Shown here: in pieces, positions 54,937 through 64,000 of the stretch
Numbering within the stretch: position 1 is the stretch's first letter
How the letters are laid out: each line of letters starts with the position of its first letter
Origin: Synechococcus sp. JA-2-3B'a(2-13)
GTDB lineage: Bacteria; Cyanobacteriota; Cyanobacteriia; Thermostichales; Thermostichaceae
Reading direction: 5' to 3'
Assembly (NCBI RefSeq): GCF_000013225.1
Contig: NC_007776.1
Span: 1,641,001-1,705,000, forward strand
DNA: 64,000 bases
Translations under genes and position numbers: made by a program
The notes under the pieces: model-generated
What the model was told of the DNA's origin: nothing
The model's input: the letters and a program-made list of their open reading frames with translations, nothing else
Database searches by the model: none

Positions 54937-56277
54937 CTAGAGGGGACGCGGCTTGCGCACTTGTTCGGTTTCGGGGCGATCCTGCTGAGCTTTGGATTCC
55001 AAAAGTTGGCGGAATGCCGGCTCGTCCAGACGGTAGTCCCGCTGCTCGATCAAATCCCGATCGGTTGAGTAAATGGTGTCTGACTCTGGCACAACTCCCT
55101 GACGGCGGAAGCGGCGGGCAAAGTTGAGTTTGCGCAGCAGCGCCTCTGTGGGATGCTGCAGATGCTCTCGCCAAAGCTGCCGGACACGATTGCGACGCTC
55201 CACTCCCTGGTTGCGGATTTGCAAGGCTAGCCAGCGAACGGCGGGCACCGCCAAAAAGAGGCTGCCGTAGAGAAACAGAAACCCAATCAACGGGTAGATG
55301 AAGGCTAAAAAAGCATTGCTGCCGGCTGCCGCTGCCACCTCCTCCCGTGCCCCATAGAGAATGGCGGCCAGAAAGAAATTGAGAACTCCCAAGCCTCCTG
55401 CCAGGGTCAGTTGACCAGGCGTGGCCCGGCTGAACACCCAAGGTTTCTCCTGCAACACCTCAGGGATCCCCTTGGGCTTGCGCTCTGAGGCGGCCACCTG
55501 CAGCTCTGGGAAGCGGTAGACAATGTCCCCATCCTCGCTGACCTCCGGCTGGCCGTCGAACTTGAGCAAAATGGGCAGCATGTAATCTTCGTATTCCAAG
55601 GCCGGGGATCCTGGCTCCACATCCAGGTAGGGCAACACCTGTTCCGCTGCGATCACCCCCCCATTGGCACGAATCAGTTGGCCAATGAGGGCATAGCGCT
55701 CCTCCTCCAGGTTGGCATTGGGATCCCCGTCCCCAAAGAGGAAGCTGTACACCGCTTCCAGGAAGTTCAGCTCGGATTTTTGCGGCTGGCGGGGGCGCGT
55801 CCGACCGGAGTAGCTGCCATAGTAGGGATAGGGATCCCAGAAGGGGTTGCCGATCCAAAGATTGGGGAAGTAGTAAAACCCTATCCCCCGCGATCGGCTG
55901 CGATTGTCCTGCTCGCGGCTACTGGCCATCTGCAAGGCAATCAACGCCAGGACGATCAAGACAATCGACACCACCAGCAGAATGCCAAAGGAGATGCGCA
56001 ACCCATAGAGGAAGCCCCCCCACAACCGGCGACGCAGGGCTGCTAGCCGATCCTGCTGCTCCTTGCGCTTGAGAATGCTGCGAAAATCCGGCGGGAAAAC
56101 ATAGGTAATCTCCCCCTGCCGGGAAACCTGGAGATGCCCCTCCGCCTTTTGGGCCAAATTCAGCAGCTCTTGTTTGGCCTCGTGTAGAGCCAAGCCCGTG
56201 CTGGATGCAATATCTCCCAGCGTGACCCGCAGGCCCAACTGCTCCACTGCATCCATCACCAATGTTTGTGTAGCCAC
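54937..56277 (-). CDS. Conserved cyanobacterial membrane protein
   Basis: A 446-residue protein from a GTG start. The N-terminal ~70 residues look like a helix-turn-helix-type domain (LGLRVTLGDIASSTGLALHE), then a membrane helix (ISFGILLVVSIVLIVLALIA), a soluble middle region with EEERYALIGQLIRANGGVIA, two further helices (GGLGVLNFFLAAILYGA, FIYPLIGFLFLYGSLFLAVP) and a basic C-terminus. It resembles the chloroplast protein family around At5g03900; I am not certain of the role. It faces DUF3067 convergently. Confidence 0.75.
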   Translation of the reverse strand: MATQTLVMDAVEQLGLRVTLGDIASSTGLALHEAKQELLNLAQKAEGHLQVSRQGEITYVFPPDFRSILKRKEQQDRLAALRRRLWGGFLYGLRISFGILLVVSIVLIVLALIALQMASSREQDNRSRSRGIGFYYFPNLWIGNPFWDPYPYYGSYSGRTRPRQPQKSELNFLEAVYSFLFGDGDPNANLEEERYALIGQLIRANGGVIAAEQVLPYLDVEPGSPALEYEDYMLPILLKFDGQPEVSEDGDIVYRFPELQVAASERKPKGIPEVLQEKPWVFSRATPGQLTLAGGLGVLNFFLAAILYGAREEVAAAAGSNAFLAFIYPLIGFLFLYGSLFLAVPAVRWLALQIRNQGVERRNRVRQLWREHLQHPTEALLRKLNFARRFRRQGVVPESDTIYSTDRDLIEQRDYRLDEPAFRQLLESKAQQDRPETEQVRKPRPL

Positions 56278-56421
56278 TCTTAACCTCCGCTTTCCGCCCC
56301 CATTGTCGAGGAGCCTTTGGGATCCCTGGACGCAGATCCGCTCCCCTGAGCTAGACCTATCGTTTCCTCTACTCCCAGTATCTCCCCACTAACCCAGCAG
56401 CGGCGAGGGTTATACCCCCCT

Positions 56422-56934
56422 CTAGGGCAGCCAAGCCATCACGGCCAGCAGGGTCGAGAGGATCCCGATCAACACCCAGATGAGGGGCTTAGTGTCCAAC
56501 GGGGGATCCGCTGCCCGGCGGCTGAGGGGATCCCCAGATCTTGGGGAAGGGCCTTTGCGTTGGGAGCGCCCATAGGCCAAGCGGTACTCTGGGGGATCAG
56601 CTTCCTCCAGCCGGCTGAGATCGGGAATTTCGCTCAACCACTCCGCTGGACGCCGCAGACGAGGGGCTTGCCAGATACCCAAGACATAGCGAGCCTGCTG
56701 GGCAACTTCTGGATCTGGGTTGCGCAGCAAGGTTTGGGCCAACAGGATGGCCTCCTGCGTTTCGCCAAGGGCTTCTTGGGCCAGGGCCTGCCAGAGCCGT
56801 AGCTTACCCGACTGCGGATAGCGGCTTTGGGCCTGCTTAACCTCCTCTAGCGCCTGCCGGTATTGTCCTCGCTCGAACCTCAACTGGATCAGAGCCAAGT
56901 GCTGAGACAATCTCAGGTCTTTGGGAAGCGTCAT
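56422..56934 (-). CDS. TPR-containing protein with C-terminal membrane anchor
   Basis: A 170-residue protein with two to three tetratricopeptide helices (LSQHLALIQLRFERGQYRQA, LRLWQALAQEALGETQEAIL), a polar Arg/Ser/Pro-rich linker (about 105-145) and a C-terminal hydrophobic segment (IWVLIGILSTLLAVMAWLP). It is probably a tail-anchored adaptor. The partner is unknown. It lies between cpcS and the previous gene on the minus strand, 16 bases after cpcS. Confidence 0.7.
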   Translation of the reverse strand: MTLPKDLRLSQHLALIQLRFERGQYRQALEEVKQAQSRYPQSGKLRLWQALAQEALGETQEAILLAQTLLRNPDPEVAQQARYVLGIWQAPRLRRPAEWLSEIPDLSRLEEADPPEYRLAYGRSQRKGPSPRSGDPLSRRAADPPLDTKPLIWVLIGILSTLLAVMAWLP

Positions 56935-56950
56935 GCTCAGGATCCGCAGG

Positions 56951-57505
56951 CTAGGTCAGCTTCTGTTCTACCCCAAACCCCACCAGCAACAGCTCCTGCA
57001 AAGGCTGACCCTGAGGGGGACGTTGGTAGGTAAGGATCTGCCGCAGGCGCAGGCGCGGATTCAGTAGAGTGATGGTATCTACAGCAACCACACGAGTGTA
57101 GGTGGTGGTCATCACCAGTTGCAGGGATCCGGGATCAAACCGGAAAGCCGCCACCATCGGGCGATCTTCCTCGTAGGCCCGATCCCGCAGGTAGTCTCCC
57201 TGCAGCCCCAGGGGGGTTTCCTGCCGAGGGACGAACAGCATGTTCAGCTCTTGCCCGGCCTCCTCCCCCGTTTCGGAAACGGTCTCAAAAGCCAAGTGAA
57301 AGCCCAAAAAACCATCCACGTTGTGGTTGGGGTAGTTGTTGTCGGCGAGCACCTTGTGCTTGAGCTCAGGGGTGAGAGTGCGAATGGTGAACTCGGTGCG
57401 GGAGCGCTCCACCTCGCCACGGTCTAGGTAATGGTAGGTGCGCTCTGTGCGCCAAGCCCCAATGCAGCAGTTGAAAAAGTGGTGAAATTGCTGGATGGCG
57501 TTCAT
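56951..57505 (-). CDS. cpcS: Phycobiliprotein lyase CpcS/CpeS family
   Basis: A 184-residue lipocalin-fold protein that attaches phycocyanobilin to Cys84-type positions of phycobiliproteins. MNAIQQFHHFFNCCIGAWRT, RTYHYLDRGEVERSRTEFTI and GFHLAFETVSETGEE fit the CpcS family. ATG 57505 is chosen over the extended frame. Its presence implies phycobilisomes in this organism. Confidence 0.88.
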   Translation of the reverse strand: MNAIQQFHHFFNCCIGAWRTERTYHYLDRGEVERSRTEFTIRTLTPELKHKVLADNNYPNHNVDGFLGFHLAFETVSETGEEAGQELNMLFVPRQETPLGLQGDYLRDRAYEEDRPMVAAFRFDPGSLQLVMTTTYTRVVAVDTITLLNPRLRLRQILTYQRPPQGQPLQELLLVGFGVEQKLT

Positions 57506-57659
57506 GCGGGCGGGAGCGGACAGAGTCAGAAGCCGGCGCTGGAGCCGAGAAGTGGCCCAGAAAACCCTGCCTCTGATCCTAAAACGAATTGAAAACAAAC
57601 AGGAATCCAAATCCTAATGCCAACGATTGAGATCTGGGTCTGGAGCGGGATCTCCTCCC

Positions 57660-58937
57660 TCACCCGCTTTTGGCCACCGGGATCCCTTGGGTCTGCCCCA
57701 ACAACTCCAAGGCTCGCTGCAGCTGGATGTCCTCCGGCCCGGCCAAGGTTTCTGCCGTCAGAGGAACGGATCCCTCCGCCACCACCACATCGGGCTGGAT
57801 CCCCTGGCGATGAATGTCGTGGCCGCTGGGGGTGAGGTACTTGGCCGTGGTCACCGCCAGCCCCGATCCATCCGCCAGCTCCAGCAGGGATTGAATCAGA
57901 CCCTTGCCAAAGGTGCGCGTTCCCACCAGTTGAGCTCGCCCACTATCCTGAAGTGCCCCGGCCAACACTTCACTGGCACTGGCGCTGCCCTGATTTACCA
58001 AGACCACCAGCGGCGCCTCTGTGAGCACCTCGCCGGTGGCGGGAATGCTGTCTTGAATGCCGTGGCGATCCGTCACCAGCACAATGTCACCCTTGGGGAT
58101 CCAGAAGCGAGCGATCTCGATAGCCGCCTGCAAGAGTCCCCCCGGATTGTTGCGCAAATCGAGAATGTAGCCCCGCACCCCTTGAGCTTCTGCGGCCCGA
58201 ATGGCTTGGCGGACTTGAGCGGCAGCATTGCCGTTGAACTGGCTGAGGCGAATGTAGGCCACCGATCCCTGAGGCAGCTCAAAAAAACGGGTGCGCACGG
58301 GGTTGATGGTGATCGATTGGCGTACCAGCTCCACCTCCCAAATGCGATCCTGCCGCTTCAGCTTCAAGGTAACCGGCGTGCCACTGCGCCCCCGCATCCG
58401 CTCGGCCACTTCGTCCAGACTCAACCCCGCCACCGGCACCCGATCCACCGCCAAAATCTCATCCTGAGGTTGGATCCCGGCCTGCTCGGCAGGAGTGCCC
58501 TCCATGGGGGCAATCACCCGCACAGCGCCTTGCTCGTCGATAGCAATCTGCAAGCCGACACCACTCAGCTCGCCGGCTGTAGAGGTCTGCAGGCTGAGGT
58601 AGTGCTCTCTGTCCAGAAAGCGGGTAAAGGGATCCCCCAGAGTGGCCAACATCTCCTCGATGGCCTGGTAAGTCTGCTTGCGCTCCTTCAGGGGCCGGGA
58701 GAGAAACCGTTGCCGCACCTGCCACCAGTTTTGCCCGTTAAACCCCGGATCCACATAGGCCCGATCCACATAGGCCCAAGCCTGCGCCAGCAGTTGCTGC
58801 TCTTCTCCCCAGCGGCTGGCCTGCCCTGGACAGGCGCCAATGCCCAAACTCGCCCAGAGCAAACACCCAAGCAAGACAATGCGGATCCCCCACCCTCTCC
58901 AGCGGATCCCTGTGTATCTCGGCTTCTGCACAACCAT
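57660..58937 (-). CDS. ctpA: Carboxyl-terminal processing peptidase (S41)
   Basis: A 425-residue exported protease with a signal segment ([18 protein letters not shown]), a PDZ domain ([40 protein letters not shown]) and the catalytic domain with Ser in [16 protein letters not shown] and Lys in [20 protein letters not shown]. In cyanobacteria CtpA removes the C-terminal extension of the D1 protein; paralogues CtpB and CtpC exist, so the exact one is inferred. It is divergent from petBD, an arrangement known from other cyanobacteria. Confidence 0.85.
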   Translation of the reverse strand: MVVQKPRYTGIRWRGWGIRIVLLGCLLWASLGIGACPGQASRWGEEQQLLAQAWAYVDRAYVDPGFNGQNWWQVRQRFLSRPLKERKQTYQAIEEMLATLGDPFTRFLDREHYLSLQTSTAGELSGVGLQIAIDEQGAVRVIAPMEGTPAEQAGIQPQDEILAVDRVPVAGLSLDEVAERMRGRSGTPVTLKLKRQDRIWEVELVRQSITINPVRTRFFELPQGSVAYIRLSQFNGNAAAQVRQAIRAAEAQGVRGYILDLRNNPGGLLQAAIEIARFWIPKGDIVLVTDRHGIQDSIPATGEVLTEAPLVVLVNQGSASASEVLAGALQDSGRAQLVGTRTFGKGLIQSLLELADGSGLAVTTAKYLTPSGHDIHRQGIQPDVVVAEGSVPLTAETLAGPEDIQLQRALELLGQTQGIPVAKSG

Positions 58938-59125
58938 CGATCCCAAAAAACATTAAGAAACATGAACAAAACGCAATATCGAAAACTTGCCTGGCCTCCT
59001 GGGATCGAGATCTTCGTCCCCAAGCTGAGCCCGACGCCAGGATGGTGTTAAAAGATTGTGTTACATTGCTGAGTAGAGTGGGCTTGCCCCGCCCTCGAGA
59101 TCCAATTTCAAGAATTGCAGGCATT

Positions 59126-59773
59126 ATGAGCAAAGTTTACGACTGGTTGGACGAGCGGCTGGAGATTACGCCTTTCGTCGACGACGCAACAGGGAAATTC
59201 ATTCCGCCTCACGTTAACATCTTCTACTGCCTCGGCGGGGTGACGCTGGTGTGCTTCTTAATTCAGTTTGCCACCGGCTTCGCCATGACGTTTTACTATC
59301 GTCCGACGGTGGCTGAGGCCTTTGAATCGGTGAACTACATCATGACCCAGGTGAACTTCGGCTGGCTGTTGCGCTCCATCCACCGTTGGAGCGCCTCCAT
59401 GATGGTGCTGATGATGATCCTACACACCTTCCGGGTCTATCTGACAGGGGGATTCAAAAAGCCCCGTGAGCTGACCTGGGTAACCGGCGTGATCTTGGCG
59501 GTGCTGACCGTCTCCTTTGGCGTTACCGGCTACTCCCTGCCCTGGGATCAGGTGGGCTACTGGGCAGTCAAGATCGTCTCCGGTGTGCCCAGTGCCATTC
59601 CGGTGGTGGGCGACTTGTTGGTGCAACTGATCCGGGGTGGCGAAGCGGTTGGTCAAGCTACCCTGACTCGCTTCTACAGCTTGCACACTTTCGTGCTACC
59701 CTGGCTGACCGCGGTCTTTATGACCATGCACTTTTTGATGATCCGCCGCCAAGGCATTTCTGGGCCTTTGTGA
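59126..59773 (+). CDS. petB: Cytochrome b6
   Basis: A 215-residue integral protein with four membrane helices. C35 (NIFYCLGG) binds the extra heme c(i); the His pairs in [18 protein letters not shown] and the later [13 protein letters not shown]...FMTMH ligate the two b hemes. It forms the quinone-oxidising core of cytochrome b6f with PetD. ATG 59126 ([10 protein letters not shown]) is the conserved start; 28 codons upstream in the frame are not protein. petD follows after 98 bases. Confidence 0.98.
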   Translation: MSKVYDWLDERLEITPFVDDATGKFIPPHVNIFYCLGGVTLVCFLIQFATGFAMTFYYRPTVAEAFESVNYIMTQVNFGWLLRSIHRWSASMMVLMMILHTFRVYLTGGFKKPRELTWVTGVILAVLTVSFGVTGYSLPWDQVGYWAVKIVSGVPSAIPVVGDLLVQLIRGGEAVGQATLTRFYSLHTFVLPWLTAVFMTMHFLMIRRQGISGPL

Positions 59774-59871
59774 GAAAGGTTTGACTCCCAGACGCCTTTG
59801 ACTTTCCTGGTAACTGGGATCTTTACCTGCCACTTTTTCAGAACTTTTGTCCCTAGATAAGGAGAACTCCC

Positions 59872-60384
59872 ATGGCCGTCTCAAAACAGGTGATAGCGAC
59901 CGAGGCCATTACCCGCAAGGTTGATCTAGACAACCCCAAAGTTGTAGCCAAGCTGAAGAAAAACATGGGCCACATGACCTATGGTGAGCCCGCTTGGCCC
60001 AACGATTTGCTCTTTATGTTTCCGGTGGTGATCCTGGGCACTATTGGAGTGATCGTTGGCCTGTCAGTCATGGATCCGGCAGGTGTAGGGGAGCCGGCGG
60101 ATCCCTTTGCTACGCCTCTGGAAATTCTGCCGGAATGGTATCTCTACCCCGCCTTCCACATCCTGCGGATTGCTCCCAACAAGCTGTTGGGAATTGCTCT
60201 GATGTCTGCCATTCCTGTGGGTCTCTTGTTTGTGCCCTTCATCGAAAACGTCAACAAGTTCCAAAACCCCTTGCGCCGCCCAGTGGCGACAACGGTGTTC
60301 CTGATCGGCACCTTGGTCACCCTCTACCTGGGCATAGGTGCCACCTTGCCCTTGGATAAGTGGGTCACCTTGGGCTTGTTCTAA
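59872..60384 (+). CDS. petD: Cytochrome b6f subunit IV
   Basis: A 170-residue protein with three membrane helices and the quinol-binding motif PEWY in [15 protein letters not shown]. Conserved landmarks are [20 protein letters not shown] and [13 protein letters not shown]. The N-terminus is about ten residues longer than usual ([20 protein letters not shown]). A strong ribosome-binding site (AAGGAG) precedes ATG 59872. It ends the petBD operon. Confidence 0.98.
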   Translation: MAVSKQVIATEAITRKVDLDNPKVVAKLKKNMGHMTYGEPAWPNDLLFMFPVVILGTIGVIVGLSVMDPAGVGEPADPFATPLEILPEWYLYPAFHILRIAPNKLLGIALMSAIPVGLLFVPFIENVNKFQNPLRRPVATTVFLIGTLVTLYLGIGATLPLDKWVTLGLF

Positions 60385-60448
60385 AAGAACATCTGGGACT
60401 CCCGCTTGATGGGTTGATCGTCATCATCACCATTAGAATCACCATCAG

Positions 60449-60487
60449 AGTGCAGCAGGTCGGTGGCCGGGCTGCACTTTCTCTTTT
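60449..60487 (+). terminator. Probable terminator of petBD
   Basis: AGTGCAGC (60449-60456) pairs with GCTGCACT (60471-60478) across a GC-rich loop and is followed by a T-rich stretch, 65 bases after petD. Confidence 0.6.
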
Positions 60488-60591
60488 GGAGAGCTTTTTG
60501 GAGAAGTTGTCTGCAAACCTGTGTGCCAAGGGATGGGCAAGTCCGCCGAAATGGTAGTATCTCTACGCCCTCATCTTCAGCTTGACCGCTC

Positions 60592-61707
60592 ATGAGCACT
60601 TCTTCTTCAACTGCTCGAACCTATCGGATCACAGCCCTTGCCGGAGATGGCATCGGCCCCGAAATCATGCGGGTGGGACGAGCCGTTTTGGATGCAGTTG
60701 CCCGGCAGATGGGATTTGCTCTTCAGTGGCAAGAGGGCCTGATCGGCGGGGCCGCCTACGACCAGACCGGGGATCCCTTGCCGGCAGAAACCCTGAAAAT
60801 GGCTCAAGAGAGCGATGCCGTTTATCTGGCTGCTGTCGGCGACTTCAAGTATGACGCTCTGCCTCCTGAGAAACGCCCGGAGCGGGCCTTGTTGGGCTTG
60901 AGGGCGGGGCTGGGGCTGTTTGCCAACTTGCGCCCGGTGAAGGTCTTCCCTCAACTGGTGGGGGCCTCCTCCCTGAAGCCGGAGGTGATCGCGGGGATCG
61001 ACCTGGTGGTAGTGCGGGAGCTGACGGGGGGCATTTACTTCGGCCAGCCCAAGGGAATCTTCACGGATGCCCAGGGATCTCGGCGCGGCGTGAACACCAT
61101 GGTCTATAGCGAAGCTGAGGTGGATCGGATTGCCCGAGTTGCCTTTGAGCTGGCCCGCAAACGCCGGCGCAAGCTCTGCTCGGTGGACAAAGCCAACGTT
61201 CTCGAGGTGTCGCAACTGTGGCGGGAGCGGGTCAATGCCATTGCGGCTGAGTACCCGGAGGTGGAACTTTCCCACCTGTACATCGACAATGCCGCCATGC
61301 AGTTGGTGCGCTGGCCCAAGCAGTTCGACGTCATCCTCACGGGCAATCTCTTCGGCGATATCCTCTCCGATGAAGCGGCCATGCTGACCGGCTCTATTGG
61401 TATGCTGCCCTCTGCCTCTCTGGGATCCTCTGGCCCCGGCCTATACGAGCCGGTACATGGGTCGGCTCCCGACATTGCCGGACAAGACAAAGCCAACCCC
61501 ATTGCCCAGGTGCTCTCCGGCGCCCTGATGCTCCGCTACTCCCTGGATCAGCCGCAAGCTGCCGACCGCATCGAACAGGCGGTAGAAGCCGTTTTGGCGC
61601 AAGGGTACCGCACCCCAGACCTCTACTCTGAGGGAATGACTTTAGTGGGTTGCCAGGAAATGGGAGAAAAGTTGGTGGCAGCCCTGTCCCAGCAGCAGGC
61701 GCAATAG
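60592..61707 (+). CDS. leuB: 3-isopropylmalate dehydrogenase
   Basis: A 371-residue enzyme of leucine synthesis that oxidises 3-isopropylmalate with [77 protein letters not shown] and [20 protein letters not shown] are all present, including the catalytic Tyr, Lys and Asp residues. Monocistronic, convergent with dusB. Confidence 0.97.
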   Translation: MSTSSSTARTYRITALAGDGIGPEIMRVGRAVLDAVARQMGFALQWQEGLIGGAAYDQTGDPLPAETLKMAQESDAVYLAAVGDFKYDALPPEKRPERALLGLRAGLGLFANLRPVKVFPQLVGASSLKPEVIAGIDLVVVRELTGGIYFGQPKGIFTDAQGSRRGVNTMVYSEAEVDRIARVAFELARKRRRKLCSVDKANVLEVSQLWRERVNAIAAEYPEVELSHLYIDNAAMQLVRWPKQFDVILTGNLFGDILSDEAAMLTGSIGMLPSASLGSSGPGLYEPVHGSAPDIAGQDKANPIAQVLSGALMLRYSLDQPQAADRIEQAVEAVLAQGYRTPDLYSEGMTLVGCQEMGEKLVAALSQQQAQ

Positions 61708-61788
61708 CCTTTTTCGGGGCCACAGGCTACAGCCAAGGCAGACGTGCGGCGATTTCCAAGCAATTTCCAATTGTGGGGATCCTTGGAG

Positions 61789-62874
61789 CTACGCCCAACC
61801 GGCTTCAGGGAGAAGGTCGACCTCCTCGGTGGTTTTAATGGCCTCTTCCGGTCGAAGTGTGGCTTCTTGGCAGCGCTCCATGGCTTGAAGAAGCAGGGCT
61901 TCCCCTTCCTGCACCGTCTCAATGCGACAGAGGAGAGCACGGAATTGAGAGGCTCCGGCAAAGTCTTTGATGTACCAAGTCATGTGCTTGCGGGCCTGAC
62001 GGATGCCACGTTCTCCCTTGTACTCCCAGAGACCGCGCAGATGCTCTAAGGCCATTTGAATCCGCTCCAGGGGAGTGGGGGCCGGTCTTTCTTGACCGGT
62101 TTTCAGGAAGTGATCGATTTCCCCCACCAGAAAGGGATAGCCCATGGTGCCACGGGAGCACATCACCCCATCGGCTCCGGTTTCCTCCAGACACTTCACC
62201 GCTGCGGCTGTCGAGAAAATGTCCCCATTGGCGATGACGGGAATGCGCAGGTGCTGTTTGACGCGGCGGATCCAGTCCCAGCGGGCTTTGCCGTTGAAGC
62301 CTTGGGCGCGTGTCCGGGCATGCAGGGTGAGCAGTTGCGCCCCTGCCTCCTGCAGACGGTGGGCAAAATCCAAAATGTTGATCTCCTGATCCGACCAGCC
62401 CAGGCGCGTTTTCACGGTTACGGGCACCTCCACTGCGTTGGCCACCGCCTCCACAATTCGCGCTGCCGTGTCGGGATCGCGAAGCAGAGAAGAGCCGCCG
62501 CCGTTTTTGGTAATCTTGTTCACCGGGCAGCCCATGTTGATGTCCACCAAGGTCGCCCCTTCGTCCACAGCCATGCGGGCTGCTTCCGCCAGAAAGTCGG
62601 GCCGACAATCAAACAGTTGGATGCCAATAGGCTGCTCTCCCTCGCCGACCTCCATGATGCGGGGCAACTGGCGGGCATAGTGCAAGCCGGTCGCACTGAC
62701 CATTTCCGTGTAGACCAAGCTGTGGGGGGCAAAACGGCGTACCAGCCCTCGAAAGACCTGGTCGGTTACCCCTGACAGTGGCGCCTGAAAAACGCGGCTC
62801 AAAACTTTTACCCCGCCGATATTGAGGGGCTGGGACAAGCGGGCTTGGAGTTCCGGCGAAAGCTGCAGGCCCAT
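61789..62874 (-). CDS. dusB: tRNA-dihydrouridine synthase
   Basis: A 361-residue flavoenzyme that reduces uridine in the D-loop of tRNA. SRVFQAPLSGVTDQVFRGLV, YTEMVSATGLHY, DINMGCPVNKITKNGGGSSL (with the catalytic Cys) and VIANGDIFSTAAAVKCLEET are typical of the DusB/TIM-barrel family. ATG 62874 avoids a 20-base overlap with rpsR that the TTG at 62910 would create. Co-directional behind rpsR. Confidence 0.95.
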   Translation of the reverse strand: MGLQLSPELQARLSQPLNIGGVKVLSRVFQAPLSGVTDQVFRGLVRRFAPHSLVYTEMVSATGLHYARQLPRIMEVGEGEQPIGIQLFDCRPDFLAEAARMAVDEGATLVDINMGCPVNKITKNGGGSSLLRDPDTAARIVEAVANAVEVPVTVKTRLGWSDQEINILDFAHRLQEAGAQLLTLHARTRAQGFNGKARWDWIRRVKQHLRIPVIANGDIFSTAAAVKCLEETGADGVMCSRGTMGYPFLVGEIDHFLKTGQERPAPTPLERIQMALEHLRGLWEYKGERGIRQARKHMTWYIKDFAGASQFRALLCRIETVQEGEALLLQAMERCQEATLRPEEAIKTTEEVDLLPEAGWA

Positions 62875-62890
62875 CGGGATCCGGAGAAAG

Positions 62891-63106
62891 CTATCCCTCT
62901 TTGTTGACAAAGTAAAGAAGACCCATGATGCGCGCTCTTTTGATCGCGGCAGTGAGCTCCCGCTGCTGTTTGGCGGTCAGGCCGGTGATGCGGCGGGGCA
63001 AGATCTTGCCTCGCTCGGTCACAAATTTCTTGAGCAGCTCCACATCGGTGTACCTAATGGGTTCTCCCGGCTTGATGGGAGACAGGCGGCGGCGAGCGTA
63101 AACCAT
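62891..63106 (-). CDS. rpsR: Ribosomal protein bS18
   Basis: A 71-residue S18 with [20 protein letters not shown] and the C-terminal [28 protein letters not shown]. It binds S6 on the platform of the 30S subunit. It follows rpmG by 29 bases, the order found in other cyanobacteria and plastids. Confidence 0.98.
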   Translation of the reverse strand: MVYARRRLSPIKPGEPIRYTDVELLKKFVTERGKILPRRITGLTAKQQRELTAAIKRARIMGLLYFVNKEG

Positions 63107-63135
63107 AGGTCAGGAGAACGGCGAAACGGCTTGAA

Positions 63136-63330
63136 CTACTTAATCTCTTTGTGGACGGTGTGGCGGTTGCAGTGGGGGCAGAATTTCTTCAGCTCTAAGC
63201 GGGCTGTTGTGTTGCGGCGGTTTTTGGTGGTGGTGTAGCGGTTCACGCCTGGAGAGCGCTTGTTGACGTTGGTGCGGCACTCCGTACACTCCAGAGTAAT
63301 GATGATGCGGGCACCCTTTGCTTTGGCCAT
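63136..63330 (-). CDS. rpmG: Ribosomal protein bL33
   Basis: A 64-residue L33 of the zinc-ribbon type: CTEC near residue 15 and CPHC near residue 53. [20 protein letters not shown] at the start and [20 protein letters not shown] in the middle are diagnostic. ATG 63330 is chosen; the longer frame adds ten residues. rpsR follows on the same strand. Confidence 0.97.
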   Translation of the reverse strand: MAKAKGARIIITLECTECRTNVNKRSPGVNRYTTTKNRRNTTARLELKKFCPHCNRHTVHKEIK

Positions 63331-63421
63331 GACGGATCCCAAGACGAAGGTAAACGGCAATGAGGAAACTGCAATCCCAGATCCTGAGGCTGGAGATGGG
63401 GGTTTACCTCGATAAGCGCGA

Positions 63422-64000
63422 TCACCAATTATCTAACTTTTCCTTGACGGAATCAACCCAAGTTTTCACTTGCTTGCCCGTTTGTTGCCGTAGGCTACGG
63501 GCGTTGCGATCCACATCTTTGCTCAGGCGCTGCAACTGCTTGGACAGATCCCGCACGGTGTCATTGCGCTGGGCTTGGCGCAGCAGGTCGCGAGCAGCCG
63601 ATTTGACGTCGTCAGCAGCGTCCCCCTCTAGGATGTCCTGCAAAAACCGCAAGACTTTTTCATCCAGGTGGTAGCCCCGCTCCGCTTCCACCACTAGGGT
63701 ACGTCCGGCGCGGTCGTGAATGGTTTGGCGTTTTTCCTTGTCGAAGACGGCAAACAGCCCATCCGCAGCCAGAGGCACCAGCAGGGCCTCCGTGAGCACA
63801 AAGAGGGAGAGCACTCCCTCTCGAGCCAGAGAGCGAACCAGGTGCGGCGAGGCTTCGGTCTCGGGATCCAGGGTTTTGATGTTCAGCAGCCATTTGCCGA
63901 GGCTTTGGCCCTCAGGGCGGGATTGGAAATAGCCGCGGTTCACCAGCCAGGTAGCGAAGAAGGCGATATAGCCGACCATGTCCACGGCGCTTGCATTGGC
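63422..64000 (-). CDS. RDD family membrane protein (N-terminus beyond window)
   Basis: The frame is open at the right edge, so the first residues are missing. The visible part has [20 protein letters not shown], the RDD-type [40 protein letters not shown] and [19 protein letters not shown], typical for RDD proteins. The C-terminal ~80 residues are hydrophilic and helical ([20 protein letters not shown]), perhaps a coiled coil. Function in this family is generally unknown. Confidence 0.85.
   Translation of the reverse strand, partial: ANASAVDMVGYIAFFATWLVNRGYFQSRPEGQSLGKWLLNIKTLDPETEASPHLVRSLAREGVLSLFVLTEALLVPLAADGLFAVFDKEKRQTIHDRAGRTLVVEAERGYHLDEKVLRFLQDILEGDAADDVKSAARDLLRQAQRNDTVRDLSKQLQRLSKDVDRNARSLRQQTGKQVKTWVDSVKEKLDNW

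Overview
The window comes from a cyanobacterial chromosome. It carries all four large subunits of cytochrome b6f (petC-petA and petB-petD), the photosystem II assembly factor psb28, a CpcS-type bilin lyase, a BicA-type bicarbonate transporter, plant-type [2Fe-2S] ferredoxin, SLH/OprB porin and several small families found mainly in cyanobacteria. GC content looks close to 60 percent, and the palindrome GGGATCCC (core GGATCC) is extraordinarily frequent, while the usual cyanobacterial HIP1 octamer GCGATCGC is seen only about three times. Together this fits the hot-spring Synechococcus JA-3-3Ab / JA-2-3B'a lineage; that assignment is an inference from gene content and word usage, not from a database match.

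Layout. 1-4161 (minus): asd (cut by the window edge), aroB and a TIR-TPR protein. 4372-6931 (plus): a tightly overlapping three-gene unit (multi-pass membrane protein, hotdog thioesterase, unknown membrane-anchored protein). 7296-10422 (minus): two exported proteins with carboxypeptidase-regulatory-like domains. 10588-16581 (plus): the ribosomal/transcription block rpmJ-rpsM-rpsK-rpoA-rplQ-truA-rplM-rpsI-rpmE-prfA, then acnB, a PepSY-like protein, hsp20 and an ABC ATPase. 21735-23088: an IS200/IS605-like element with tnpB and no tnpA. 23148-31387: an accessory region with a methyltransferase, three lipoproteins with Pro-Thr-rich linkers, a HExxH lipoprotein carrying dockerin-like repeats, a coiled-coil repeat protein and a broken pentapeptide-repeat gene.

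31388-35294 holds a possible orphan structured RNA, petF, and four copies of a small coiled-coil gene cassette interrupted by a Uma2-type gene and tRNA-Ala(CGC). 35295-41515 returns to housekeeping genes (gatA, psb28, glycerate kinase, DUF760, gyrA). 41516-42191 is a hairpin-rich, degraded stretch with the C-terminal remnant of an inward-rectifier K+ channel. 42282-51673 holds bicA, an unknown zinc-ribbon protein, the porin, tRNA-Val(TAC), guaB3, a DUF429 gene and groESL with a CIRCE operator. 51811-64000 holds phzF, petA/petC, hypothetical genes, cpcS, ctpA, petBD, leuB, dusB, rpsR, rpmG and an RDD membrane protein cut by the edge.

The most unusual material is the surface-lipoprotein cluster with a shared dockerin-like module, the coiled-coil cassette array, the TnpB with an apparently displaced catalytic Glu and a tRNA-like segment in its RNA region, the TIR-TPR protein, short repeats that have entered coding sequence, a possible RNA switch ahead of hsp20, and terminators built from the genome's own palindrome. 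No CRISPR array or rRNA gene was found.
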